From: Photobacterium aquae
GTDB lineage: Bacteria > Pseudomonadota > Gammaproteobacteria > Enterobacterales > Vibrionaceae
Length of the DNA: 64,000 nt
NCBI RefSeq assembly: GCF_001029445.1
Contig: NZ_LDOT01000034.1
Span: 88,476-152,475, forward strand
Direction: 5' to 3'
The position numbers and the translations under genes were made by a program. Of the stretch, positions 18,056-26,348 are shown piece by piece (the stretch's first letter is position 1; every line of letters starts with the position of its first letter). The notes beneath the pieces are model-generated. The model saw nothing but the letters and a program-made list of their open reading frames with translations. It had not been told where the DNA came from and ran no database searches.

Positions 18056-18745
18056 TTACCGACGGAGCACCGCTATCCATCGCCCCAAATTTAGCAAGCT
18101 GGTCAGCGAGGCAGCGACATAGGTCAGCGCCGCCGCCTTGAGAATTTTCTCCGCATGCTCCAGATCACCATCATGCAGATAGCCGCCTTTCTGCAGAATC
18201 GGCAGAGCTTTGCCATAACTTGCATCGAACTCAACCGGAAGTGTCAGCAGGTGCACCATGGTACTTAGTGCCATTGAAACAATGCCAATCATGATTGTTA
18301 TCACTCCCGCTTGCGGCAGGCGAGTTAACATTAGGACAAGCGGAGCAGCCACTAGCATCATTCCTGCAATACGCTCGCCGACCATGGCAGTCTTTACGAG
18401 TTTCTGCCGCGCCAAAAACAGGAACTCGCCACGTGAATCCTGAATTGCATGCCCCACTTCATGGGCAGCCACAGTCACTGCCGTCAGCGAATATCCTGAA
18501 TAGTTGTCCGGCGTCAGACGCACAGCCTTAGCGACCGGATCATAGTGATCACCGGCAGAGGTCTCCTCTACCTCAACGTTACCCAAGCCGAAGCTGTCCA
18601 GCAGGTGGCGGGCAAGTTCCCCACCACTTCCCTGCTTACGGTAGCGATCAGCCGGCTGTCTGTACTTTTCCATCACATGCTTGACCCACAGGCCCGGCAG
18701 GAAGACGCATACCGCGATTATGAGTAATATGATTATCCAGAACAT
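18056..18745 (-). CDS. Membrane zinc metallopeptidase (YugP-like)
   Basis: 229 residues. One N-terminal membrane helix, then the zinc motif HEVGH at residues 95-99 (AAHEVGHAIQD), then two or three more helices. This is the layout of the zinc_peptidase_2/YugP family, which are inner-membrane proteins of unclear substrate. A Glu or other third zinc ligand is likely further on but cannot be fixed by eye. Monocistronic. Confidence 0.82.
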   Translation of the reverse strand: MFWIIILLIIAVCVFLPGLWVKHVMEKYRQPADRYRKQGSGGELARHLLDSFGLGNVEVEETSAGDHYDPVAKAVRLTPDNYSGYSLTAVTVAAHEVGHAIQDSRGEFLFLARQKLVKTAMVGERIAGMMLVAAPLVLMLTRLPQAGVITIMIGIVSMALSTMVHLLTLPVEFDASYGKALPILQKGGYLHDGDLEHAEKILKAAALTYVAASLTSLLNLGRWIAVLRR

Positions 18746-18924
18746 TTAAGTCAGTATCCATGAGCAATTGTGTGACTACTAAATATTATACGTATAGAAA
18801 TAAGCAGCAGATGCCCGCCGACAATAGGCTGACTCAAAGGTGGACAAAAACGATTTAGATGTATGGCTCTACTGGTTTGTTTAGCACCCAGTAAAATATA
18901 CGTCCTTTGGGTTTAGCTATAAAC

Positions 18925-18957
18925 AAAGAAGTCCAGCCGAATGCTGGACTTCTTTTA
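18925..18957. terminator. Intrinsic terminator
   Basis: GAAGTCCAGC-cgaat-GCTGGACTTC stem with a TTTT stretch on the right. It lies in the roughly 300-base gap between the metallopeptidase promoter side and the 3' end of the lipoprotein gene, and would stop transcription from either side. Nothing else was seen in this gap. Confidence 0.75.
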
Positions 18958-19048
18958 ATCATAAATTTTCGCCTTAGAACTAGTATTGATAAGTAAGAAC
19001 AGAGCCACTATTAAAAATAATGAAAATGACACTGCCTTAAATGCCAAT

Positions 19049-20010
19049 TTATCTGATCTTAGGATTGAAATACTGTGTCTCGCCAGATTTTAGCAACGTG
19101 ACCTTGGGATTCAGATCGAAACGTCCCTTTCCATAGGCATCTTCAAATGTTTCTTCGTTGAGTATACCTAAATTCTTCCTACGTTCCCCACTGAAAAAGG
19201 TGTAACTAGGTTGGTAAATCCAGTCGTATTTTGAGGTTGATGCCAGATTCTCAATAGGAAAAATGGACGGTAATGCAGAGTGAACAGCGATAAAGTCTCC
19301 TAATGGAAATTTACTGTCATTAGTGTTGTTTAGGTATAACTGTCCAAGTCCAATAACCATACCAAAACAGCCTACATTTGTGCCTTTAAGTTTGGCTGTT
19401 TTTTCAATTATTTGTAACCGCCTGGAACGATACAATAAGGAACATCGTTATTATCGTCAAAGGGTACAACAAAGTTAGTATCATAGTTTCTAACGAAGCC
19501 AACTTCGCCACTTGAAAACACTTTTGTATTATATCCATCTTTCTTATAAGCATCGCTCACGATCTTTAGGCTGCGTTTTTTTGCTTGATATAGAGCGTCT
19601 TTGACGTTACCACCGATTACTGGCTCAATAACAACAAGAATATTGTCCTCATAAAATGGGTGCAAGCTAGATCTATAGGTCAAGTTGAGTAAAGAGTGAG
19701 TCGCTAGCTGAAATACATTGATTTTGCCCATAACTGCGAATGCACTCGCTGTTGCCAATGATGCGTTATTAGCAGTGTTATAGTTCACACCGAGATAAAA
19801 AGAATCAAGGTTGTTGTCTTTAACTGGGTTGGCCTGACTTAGTAGGTACATCCGTTGAAGCGATTGGCTATAACCTTCATCCTGATCAAGTTGTTGATCA
19901 CTGAACTGAACCGCATCGTTTGCAACTGTTTCATGGTATGGCTTTATAGAGCAACCTGACAAGAGGATGATACCGGATAAGATGAATGCATTTTTTAGTA
20001 ACTGTTTCAT
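19049..20010 (-). pseudogene. Lipoprotein gene broken by a one-base frameshift
   Basis: The frame begins MKQLLKNAFILSGIILLSGC, a lipoprotein signal with lipobox LLSGC, from the ATG at 20010 with AAAGGG before it. It stops at 19408 after VPGGYK. A second frame overlaps there and continues IIEKTAKLKG to 19049. Adding one A in the AAA at 19411-19413 joins the two into a single protein of about 318 residues. No family recognised. Either a true frameshift pseudogene or a base-calling error in a short A-run; the truncated 200-residue lipoprotein could still be made. Confidence 0.6.
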
Positions 20011-20283
20011 GAAAACCCTTTCGTATTCAGATGTCATCAAGTGATGAATCAATTATATTCAATCTAATTTTGAACTAATTGATCAGTACTTTAAATGCAA
20101 ATTGATAGAAATGGTTAGATTAGGTTAGACTCATCACATCTAACCCCCTCCAAAAAAAGACAAAATGGCACTAAACCGTTCCTGACAGGTTAGAAAAGTT
20201 TGGGTAACCTGAAGTAGACGATTTTGTTGTTTTAGGGTATTAGAGTGCTAATGCTTATTGACTGTAAGAAGAGTTTATATGTA

Positions 20284-20538
20284 TTAGGTTAATTCTTCAG
20301 ACGGATATCTATGCACATTTACAAGCTCGAAACCGCTACCTAGCCTAAATTCTGATTTAAGAAACACGATGTTAAAACAACCCTGTACAGTTCTAGTCGA
20401 TGGGTACTTAATGGCATCGAAACCAGCATATTTTGCACAATCTGCAACAAACCTAGAAAAGATATACTGCGGTTTATACTGTCCTTCATCTTGGTGCTTT
20501 GCACTCACTAATGCTGAATAGACTAAGGTATCTAGCAT
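20284..20538 (-). pseudogene. RES-domain toxin fragment (C-terminal)
   Basis: 84 codons resembling the end of RES-domain NAD+ phosphorylase toxins: the KPQYIFSRF...GFDAIKYPSTR...CFNIVFL pattern. About 60-70 N-terminal residues containing the first catalytic Arg/Tyr are missing upstream, and no partner Xre-type antitoxin is present. The remaining frame is a relic, and it adds to the evidence that 17-20.6 kb is a turnover zone for toxin-antitoxin genes. Confidence 0.5.
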
Positions 20539-20708
20539 ATCACTATGCTTTTTATGATTTTTGAAAGTAGCAAAACGTTAACTGGGGAAACTGAGATTTA
20601 ACTATCAGCAAACTCACTTTGGGGCAATTCCAATTGACTCTTTTCGTCACCGTACAAATGATACTCCCATTGTAGGCATTCCACCTTAGCTCCCCCTCGC
20701 CTGCGCAC

Positions 20709-20737
20709 AAAAAAGCCGCGAATGAATCGCGGCTTTC
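20709..20737 (-). terminator. Terminator of the DmsC-like gene
   Basis: Minus-strand AAGCCGCG-attcatt-CGCGGCTT with T-run, about 40 bases past the stop at 20776. Confidence 0.85.
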
Positions 20738-20775
20738 TCTATTGGTTCACTTGTTACAGCTAATGCTGGTTGGTA

Positions 20776-21531
20776 TTAGTAACCCACCGCCGCAAAATAA
20801 GAGGATGCGAACATCAGCACCAAGGCAAAAGTCATCACATTGAGTGCCGGCTTGCTCTTGGTCAGTGCAGGCATCCACCATACCCCGATAGCGGCAATCA
20901 TCAACCCAAGGCTGACCACCTGTGAAACAAACGGCCCCAGCTCCCCGGCACTTTCATAACGCGCGGCAAGATCACCCAGCTGTGGTACTCCGGTAATCAA
21001 ACATACGATACCAATGAAGCAGCCCAACAATGGCAAATACTTATTCGCCTCTTCAACCTTATGCTCGGCCCTTACCAACGAGGCATGAGCCAACAACGTG
21101 CCGCCACACAGTGTCGTGGCAATAAAGTGTGAAGCCACCAGCCAGTCGGCATTACGCAGCAATAGGCCATGAACAAGATACGCCACTCCGGCTACGAACG
21201 CCGCCGCTAGCAGCAACTTACGAAACTTATCGCTGCCAACGAGTGATTTTTCTGCAAACCAATACACTAGCGCCAAGGCAAAAAAGCCAATGACCATCAA
21301 GGCCTCAGTGCTTGGCTTGTATCCTACGGCGGCAAGGATCAGAGTCACTTCACGCAGGAATAGAGCCGAAAACAGCATCAACCACAATGCAGGCATTGTT
21401 CGATGAAGTCGGTCTGACTGGCCAAAACACAGCTTACCGCTGAAAATCACCCCGGCCAAAACAAGAAATGCGCCAATGGCAAGCTGGGAAAATACACTAG
21501 AAAGAATTAACGGCCATTCATACCAAGCCAT
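20776..21531 (-). CDS. DmsC-like DMSO reductase membrane anchor (orphan)
   Basis: 251 residues, about eight hydrophobic helices. It opens with EWPLILSSVFSQLAIG, the typical start of DMSO/TMAO reductase anchor subunits of the DmsC family, which take electrons from menaquinol and pass them to an iron-sulfur subunit. No dmsA or dmsB lies nearby, so it is either an orphan or has become independent. Followed by its own terminator. The neighbouring MFS gene is transcribed in the same direction upstream. Confidence 0.72.
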   Translation of the reverse strand: MAWYEWPLILSSVFSQLAIGAFLVLAGVIFSGKLCFGQSDRLHRTMPALWLMLFSALFLREVTLILAAVGYKPSTEALMVIGFFALALVYWFAEKSLVGSDKFRKLLLAAAFVAGVAYLVHGLLLRNADWLVASHFIATTLCGGTLLAHASLVRAEHKVEEANKYLPLLGCFIGIVCLITGVPQLGDLAARYESAGELGPFVSQVVSLGLMIAAIGVWWMPALTKSKPALNVMTFALVLMFASSYFAAVGY

Positions 21532-21610
21532 GATCTCTACCTCTATTACGGCTCAATGCCGCATTATTCTGCAAGGAGGCGTATTGTGCCCTACCTTGCC
21601 CGAAAAGCAA

Positions 21611-22999
21611 TTAGGGTTTTTGCGTACCGACAGCGCCGGATAAATCTTGTACTTTCAGCAGAATAACCGCACAGACAAACGCAAAGACAGCAATGATACC
21701 CATACCGGCGTAGGTCAGGGTGAATCCCTCACCGAGCTGCAAGGGATGATAGGCAGACAAGCCATCACTGCCCCCCTCGCCAACAAGTACCGGCACTTTG
21801 ATATGAAACAGTGCAGAGCACACGGCTACGCCGACAGCGCCGCCCAGCTCACGGCCATAGCCAAACATCGAAAGACCGATACCCCGATCTGTCGGCGGCA
21901 ACACATTCTGCACCACCACGTTGAGTGACGGCAGGGTCAGCCCCAAACCCAGCCCTGCGACAGCTAGTGCTACCTTGGTCATCACCCCGGCATAGAGCAT
22001 GGCCAGCGCCACAGCCGCCATCGCAAAACCAATCACCACCAAGGATTTATACAAGCCGGTGCGGGCTATACGCTTACCTCCAAAATAAGCACCAGTGGTA
22101 ATGCTCATCATGAATACCACCATGATCACCCCTGCCGCCGATGCCGTCATCCCGTACTGCCACTGCAATTGAAGCGGCAAGTAAACCAGAACCGCAAACA
22201 TCAATAGCTGTGAGCACAGAATCAACCCGACACTCACCATATAGCCCGGCAACACGAAAATACGCCCCGGCAGAATAGGATCGCGAACGTTGCGCTCCAC
22301 CAGGGTGAAAAGGATCAGTGAAACCACAAGCGCCGCAGCAACAAGCAAGGAATCCAGCGCGGTTTCCGGTGATAGCAACAACAACAGCAAAGTCGTCGAG
22401 ATCATCAACAATAAAGCGCCAAACCAATCGAAGCGACTATTACGGCCATGATTAAGATGTTTGAGATGGGTATTGATCAACAAAAGCGCCAACCCGCCAA
22501 GCGGGAGATTTATCCAAAACACCCAGCGCCAGCTCAAGTGCTCGGCAAAAAAGCCACCAAGCAATGGCCCCGCTATGCTCGATACTGCATAAACTGCGGA
22601 GATATAACCCTGATACTTGCCGACCTCCCGCGCCGGGATAGTATCGGCAATCACGGTGAAAGCGAGGGCAATCAGTCCCCCGCCACCGATACCCTGCAAC
22701 ACACGCGAACCGATCAGCATCGTAATATCTTGTGACATCGCACACGCGATCGAGCCGAGGATAAACAATACAACGCTGGTATTGAGCATTTTCACACGAC
22801 CGAAAATATCACTCAGCTTGCCATAAACCGGCAGCACAGCGGTGGCTGCCAGCAAGTAGGCGGTGACCACCCAGGTAAGAGACTGCCCCGCCCCCAGATC
22901 AGCACCGATAATCGGCAAGGGGGTTGTCACAATACTTTTTTCCAGCGAGCCCAACGCAATAACCAGCGCGACGCTGGAAAAAATAATCTTTGGGGACAT
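21611..22999 (-). CDS. MFS multidrug efflux transporter (DHA2-like)
   Basis: 462 residues starting MSPKIIFSS; AGGAG lies just upstream of the ATG at 22999, so the 27-residue longer frame is rejected. Multiple membrane helices, the MFS motif A GKLSDIFGR in loop 2-3, and motif C-like GPLLGGFF in helix 5 with WRWVFWINLP after it, as in drug:proton antiporters of the EmrB/QacA group. Probably exports drugs or metabolites through the inner membrane. No linked regulator or membrane-fusion protein, so the substrate is unknown. Confidence 0.85.
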   Translation of the reverse strand: MSPKIIFSSVALVIALGSLEKSIVTTPLPIIGADLGAGQSLTWVVTAYLLAATAVLPVYGKLSDIFGRVKMLNTSVVLFILGSIACAMSQDITMLIGSRVLQGIGGGGLIALAFTVIADTIPAREVGKYQGYISAVYAVSSIAGPLLGGFFAEHLSWRWVFWINLPLGGLALLLINTHLKHLNHGRNSRFDWFGALLLMISTTLLLLLLSPETALDSLLVAAALVVSLILFTLVERNVRDPILPGRIFVLPGYMVSVGLILCSQLLMFAVLVYLPLQLQWQYGMTASAAGVIMVVFMMSITTGAYFGGKRIARTGLYKSLVVIGFAMAAVALAMLYAGVMTKVALAVAGLGLGLTLPSLNVVVQNVLPPTDRGIGLSMFGYGRELGGAVGVAVCSALFHIKVPVLVGEGGSDGLSAYHPLQLGEGFTLTYAGMGIIAVFAFVCAVILLKVQDLSGAVGTQKP

Positions 23000-23381
23000 A
23001 GTTACTCCTAACAGCTGGCAATTCAACGCCCTGAATTGCCAGCAAAACGAACAGCTTGACCGTATAGAATAATGGATCATTCAAAATCGATAAACATTTC
23101 CCTCAGTAGCTGCCCCTAATCTTTTATATTGACTGGATTTTCTTTTTTTGAGCACTTCAATAACAAGCCCGCCCCTTGCTTGAAAAACCCAACAATGCGC
23201 ATACTGCTCATATCCAAATTTGACAAACCAAGCAAGATCACATAACTTAATTCTTAACGATAAATAAGTATTTGAAGATCAGCGTTATGCCTCATTAACC
23301 ACTTTTTTTGGTTGCCAGTAATGAGATTCAGGGACAGATTCCAGATTCGCGCCTCTTCAACGACGCACAATAGGAACCATT
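23000..23381. other. Intergenic region between divergent genes
   Basis: About 380 AT-rich bases between the MFS exporter and nagA. A single CRP-like half-site (AGATCACA, near 23234) was seen without its partner half, so no operator is called. No supported gene. Confidence 0.45.
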
Positions 23382-24506
23382 ATGTACGCGATTACCAATA
23401 TCCATGTTTTTGACGGTACAACTACCCACCTCAATCAGGCCATTTTCGTTGAGGGCGATACGATCACGGCCATTGTGCCGATGATAGAGGCTGAGTTGCC
23501 AGAGACTGTTTTCGACTATCACGGCAAAACCGCAACGGCCGGATTTATCGATCTTCAGATTAACGGCTGTGGCGGTGTTCTTTTCAATATCGACACCAAT
23601 GCCCAAGCTCTCGACACCATGAACAAAACCAATCTTGCTCATGGTACAACCCAGTATCTTCCAACCTTTATTACCAGCGACCACGATACAATGAGCAAAG
23701 CCATTGACGTGGTATCCAACATCAAAAACAAAACGGCCGAAGGCATATTGGGCCTGCACCTTGAAGGGCCCTTTATCAGCAAGCACAAGAAAGGCGCTCA
23801 CAACGAGAACCACATCCGTATTCTCGATGAGCTAACCGCTCACTATATTGCCGATAACAAAGAGCACGTTGCTGTGGTAACACTGGCCCCGGAAGAAACC
23901 TCGCAGGACGTTATCAATATATTAAACGATGCTGGCATCACGGTTTCTCTGGGCCATACCAATGCCAACTACCAAGATTTGATCGCCAAAGACAACCTGA
24001 AAATGGCGACCCACCTATACAACGCCATGACACCGCTAGGTTCGCGCGAGCCGGGTACTGTCGGCTATATCTTCGATAAAAAGCCCTACGCCGGCATTAT
24101 TGTCGATGGTATTCACTCCGACTACGCCTCAGTACGCATTGCCCACCAGATCATGCAAGACAAACTGTTCATGGTGACAGATGCCGTTACCCCGGCAGGT
24201 ACTGATGTGACCGAATACGACATGGCAGGCACCAAGGCCTATGTAACCAACGGCAAATGCCATTACGAAGACGGCACCATTGCCGGGGCTGCCATCACCA
24301 TGATAGAAGGCGTTCGTAATCTGGTTAACCATGTCGGGATCAGCCTTGAAGAAGCCCTGCGCATGGCAAGCCTGTACCCGGCCAAAGCGATCGGTATTGA
24401 CGACCAATACGGCAAACTGGCCCCGGGATACAAAGCCAATATCACCATCTTGGATCAAAACACCGCTATTTGTGGCGTTTTCCAAATGGGACAACAGCGT
24501 ATCTGA
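23382..24506 (+). CDS. nagA: N-acetylglucosamine-6-phosphate deacetylase
   Basis: 374 residues of the amidohydrolase fold. Visible family signatures: GFIDLQINGCGG, metal-binding Glu in LHLEGPFIS, GHTNANY, THLYNAM, DGIHSDY and the catalytic Asp in VTDAVTPAG. It removes acetate from GlcNAc-6-phosphate so that NagB can form fructose-6-phosphate, serving chitin and cell-wall sugar use. No nagB, nagC or PTS gene adjoins it, so this may be a second, stand-alone copy. AGGAACC precedes ATG. Confidence 0.92.
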   Translation: MYAITNIHVFDGTTTHLNQAIFVEGDTITAIVPMIEAELPETVFDYHGKTATAGFIDLQINGCGGVLFNIDTNAQALDTMNKTNLAHGTTQYLPTFITSDHDTMSKAIDVVSNIKNKTAEGILGLHLEGPFISKHKKGAHNENHIRILDELTAHYIADNKEHVAVVTLAPEETSQDVINILNDAGITVSLGHTNANYQDLIAKDNLKMATHLYNAMTPLGSREPGTVGYIFDKKPYAGIIVDGIHSDYASVRIAHQIMQDKLFMVTDAVTPAGTDVTEYDMAGTKAYVTNGKCHYEDGTIAGAAITMIEGVRNLVNHVGISLEEALRMASLYPAKAIGIDDQYGKLAPGYKANITILDQNTAICGVFQMGQQRI

Positions 24507-24534
24507 TAGTTGATCGCTTCTCTGTCTTGTTAAA

Positions 24535-24564
24535 GCACAGCCAGCACTCTCTTGCTGGCTGTGC
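24535..24564 (+). terminator. nagA terminator
   Basis: Perfect 12-base stem GCACAGCCAGCA / TGCTGGCTGTGC with a six-base loop 28 bases after nagA; the T-run is weak. Confidence 0.7.
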
Positions 24565-24686
24565 CAACTTTCGCCAATCAGTCTCTAGCAAAATAATACC
24601 GACATTAAATCACCCCAAAGCCTGCATATTGAAGCTGCTTAGGTATAAACTCACACCATCCGTTACTTCTTCCCTCGATAATCACA

Positions 24687-25580
24687 ATGATGCTAAACAG
24701 CCAGTGGCTCAATACATTCCTGACTCTTGTCGATATTGGGCATTTTACTCAAACCGCCGAAAAGCTGTACATGACACAGCCGGGCGTGAGCCAACATATT
24801 AAAAAACTAGAAGCGCAGGTCGGTACACCGTTGCTGATCCGAATCGGCAAGCGTTTCGAGCTCACGGCTGCTGGCGAGACCTTGTACCGATATGGGCTAA
24901 AACGCCTAGAAGAAGAGAATTCCGTACTCTCGTCACTGCAAGAAGATGATGCCCACCAAGGGGAATGCCGCTTTGCCTGTTCGGGCTCAATGGCCATGTA
25001 CCTCTACCCGCATTTTCTCGAGCGACAACGGCACGCTCCCGGCCTGACACTCTCGATGGAAGCAGCGCCCAACCATAAAATCATCAATGATATAAAAGAG
25101 AACCGCGTTGATGTTGGGATCATCACTCATCCCGTAGACACATCGGAATTTGAGCAAACAGCGATAGGCTCAGAATCACTGTGCGTCGTCGCACCAGCGC
25201 AATACCCTATTAAAGAGAATGATTTATCGGCTCTTTACCAACTGGGCTTTATCAACCACCCCGATGGTAAACATTACTTGCAACAAATCCATCAGGCCAA
25301 TTACCCTGATGAGCATTTCGATTTCAATAGCATCACGCTTTCAGGGTACATCAACCAACTAGGCCAAATATTGCTGCCCGTTGCCCAAGGGCTTGGTTTT
25401 ACTGTGCTGCCAGAAAAAGCGGTACGCATGTTTCCCAACCAAGATGCCATCCAAGTCATATCCCTGCACCGCAACGTGGAACAACAGCTGTACCTAATCG
25501 TAAAAAAACATCGCCCTCTTGCCAAACGCTACACGTTCTTCATTGAGCTAATCAATGACCTGATTAAACGCCCTTCCTGA
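24687..25580 (+). CDS. LysR-family transcriptional regulator
   Basis: 297 residues: N-terminal winged helix-turn-helix (FLTLVDIGHFTQTAEKLYMTQPGVSQHIKKLE) and a periplasmic-binding-like effector domain from about residue 90. It sits downstream of nagA, separated by a terminator, and has no obvious divergent target; the regulated genes are unknown. Confidence 0.88.
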   Translation: MMLNSQWLNTFLTLVDIGHFTQTAEKLYMTQPGVSQHIKKLEAQVGTPLLIRIGKRFELTAAGETLYRYGLKRLEEENSVLSSLQEDDAHQGECRFACSGSMAMYLYPHFLERQRHAPGLTLSMEAAPNHKIINDIKENRVDVGIITHPVDTSEFEQTAIGSESLCVVAPAQYPIKENDLSALYQLGFINHPDGKHYLQQIHQANYPDEHFDFNSITLSGYINQLGQILLPVAQGLGFTVLPEKAVRMFPNQDAIQVISLHRNVEQQLYLIVKKHRPLAKRYTFFIELINDLIKRPS

Positions 25581-25596
25581 TATTTCCATACAAAAA

Positions 25597-25627
25597 CGCC
25601 CTGACTCTACCAAGGTATATCAGGGCG
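25597..25627. terminator. Terminator between convergent genes
   Basis: CGCCCTGA / TCAGGGCG stem. The T-run is on the minus strand, so it mainly ends the small gene at 25680. Confidence 0.7.
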
Positions 25628-25679
25628 AAATACATCTTCAAACAAACACATTTCAGGTCGGCATCCTTACTGTTGAACC

Positions 25680-25982
25680 CTATAAGTCCCTCATTAGGGT
25701 CTCATACTCGTCTACTGCCACTTCAATTAGCTTGGCTAACTCCTCTGCATCGTCGTTGGATAAATCAATATGCCACTTCACACTGTCAGGCATAAGTTGA
25801 TCTTTGCAAACAAGCTCTGTCCGTTTACCATTTGAGTAAAAATGTAACTCCTCAAACTCGCCTTTGAGTTGATCACTGTTTTCCAGGATATTCACTTTCA
25901 ATTCCCCTGTTGGGATCACTGTAATATCCGCATGTAAACCTGTATCACCCGGTAAAGTGAAATACCTATGCTCAGCCAACAT
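25680..25982 (-). CDS. Hypothetical cytosolic protein
   Basis: 100 residues, acidic, no signal or membrane segment, one cysteine. AGGCTGG precedes the ATG. No family recognised. Ends in its own terminator. Confidence 0.6.
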   Translation of the reverse strand: MLAEHRYFTLPGDTGLHADITVIPTGELKVNILENSDQLKGEFEELHFYSNGKRTELVCKDQLMPDSVKWHIDLSNDDAEELAKLIEVAVDEYETLMRDL

Positions 25983-26348
25983 ATTCCAGCCTCCTATCCG
26001 AATTTAGCCATGACTACCGGCATCGCTTGCATCTCAGGAAAATACATCATCCCACTTGCAAAAACTGCCAGTGATAACCTTGCGTTGGTGCCAGCCAGTA
26101 CCGCTTGGTTTATTTAAGTTTAGCCAACCCAGATAGGGGCGATTTAATATTCATCAAAAATACACATATATTCAGCAGAACTTTGCAGAAGGTCAATATT
26201 CTGTGCATTCGCCCTATAGAGATACGTTTTTGGCACAAAATTAGCGTTCAATTTCCTAACACCAAATAAAATCACCAGATTTTATACACAAATCCCCCAT
26301 CAAACCGAGTTAGTTTAATGGGGGACGGTAATGAAAATCAGGGAGCAA
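25983..26348. other. Intergenic region
   Basis: About 365 AT-rich bases upstream of the small hypothetical gene and downstream of the alkyl sulfatase. Apart from the sulfatase terminator nothing is supported. Confidence 0.5.
26293..26325 (-). terminator. Terminator of the alkyl sulfatase gene
   Basis: TCCCCCAT...ATGGGGGA stem with one mismatch in its extension, about 25 bases past the stop. The following T stretch is modest. Confidence 0.65.

Noticed and set aside
23225..23245. CRP site upstream of nagA
   Set aside because: Only one half-site (AGATCACA) is good; the other half does not match TGTGA.
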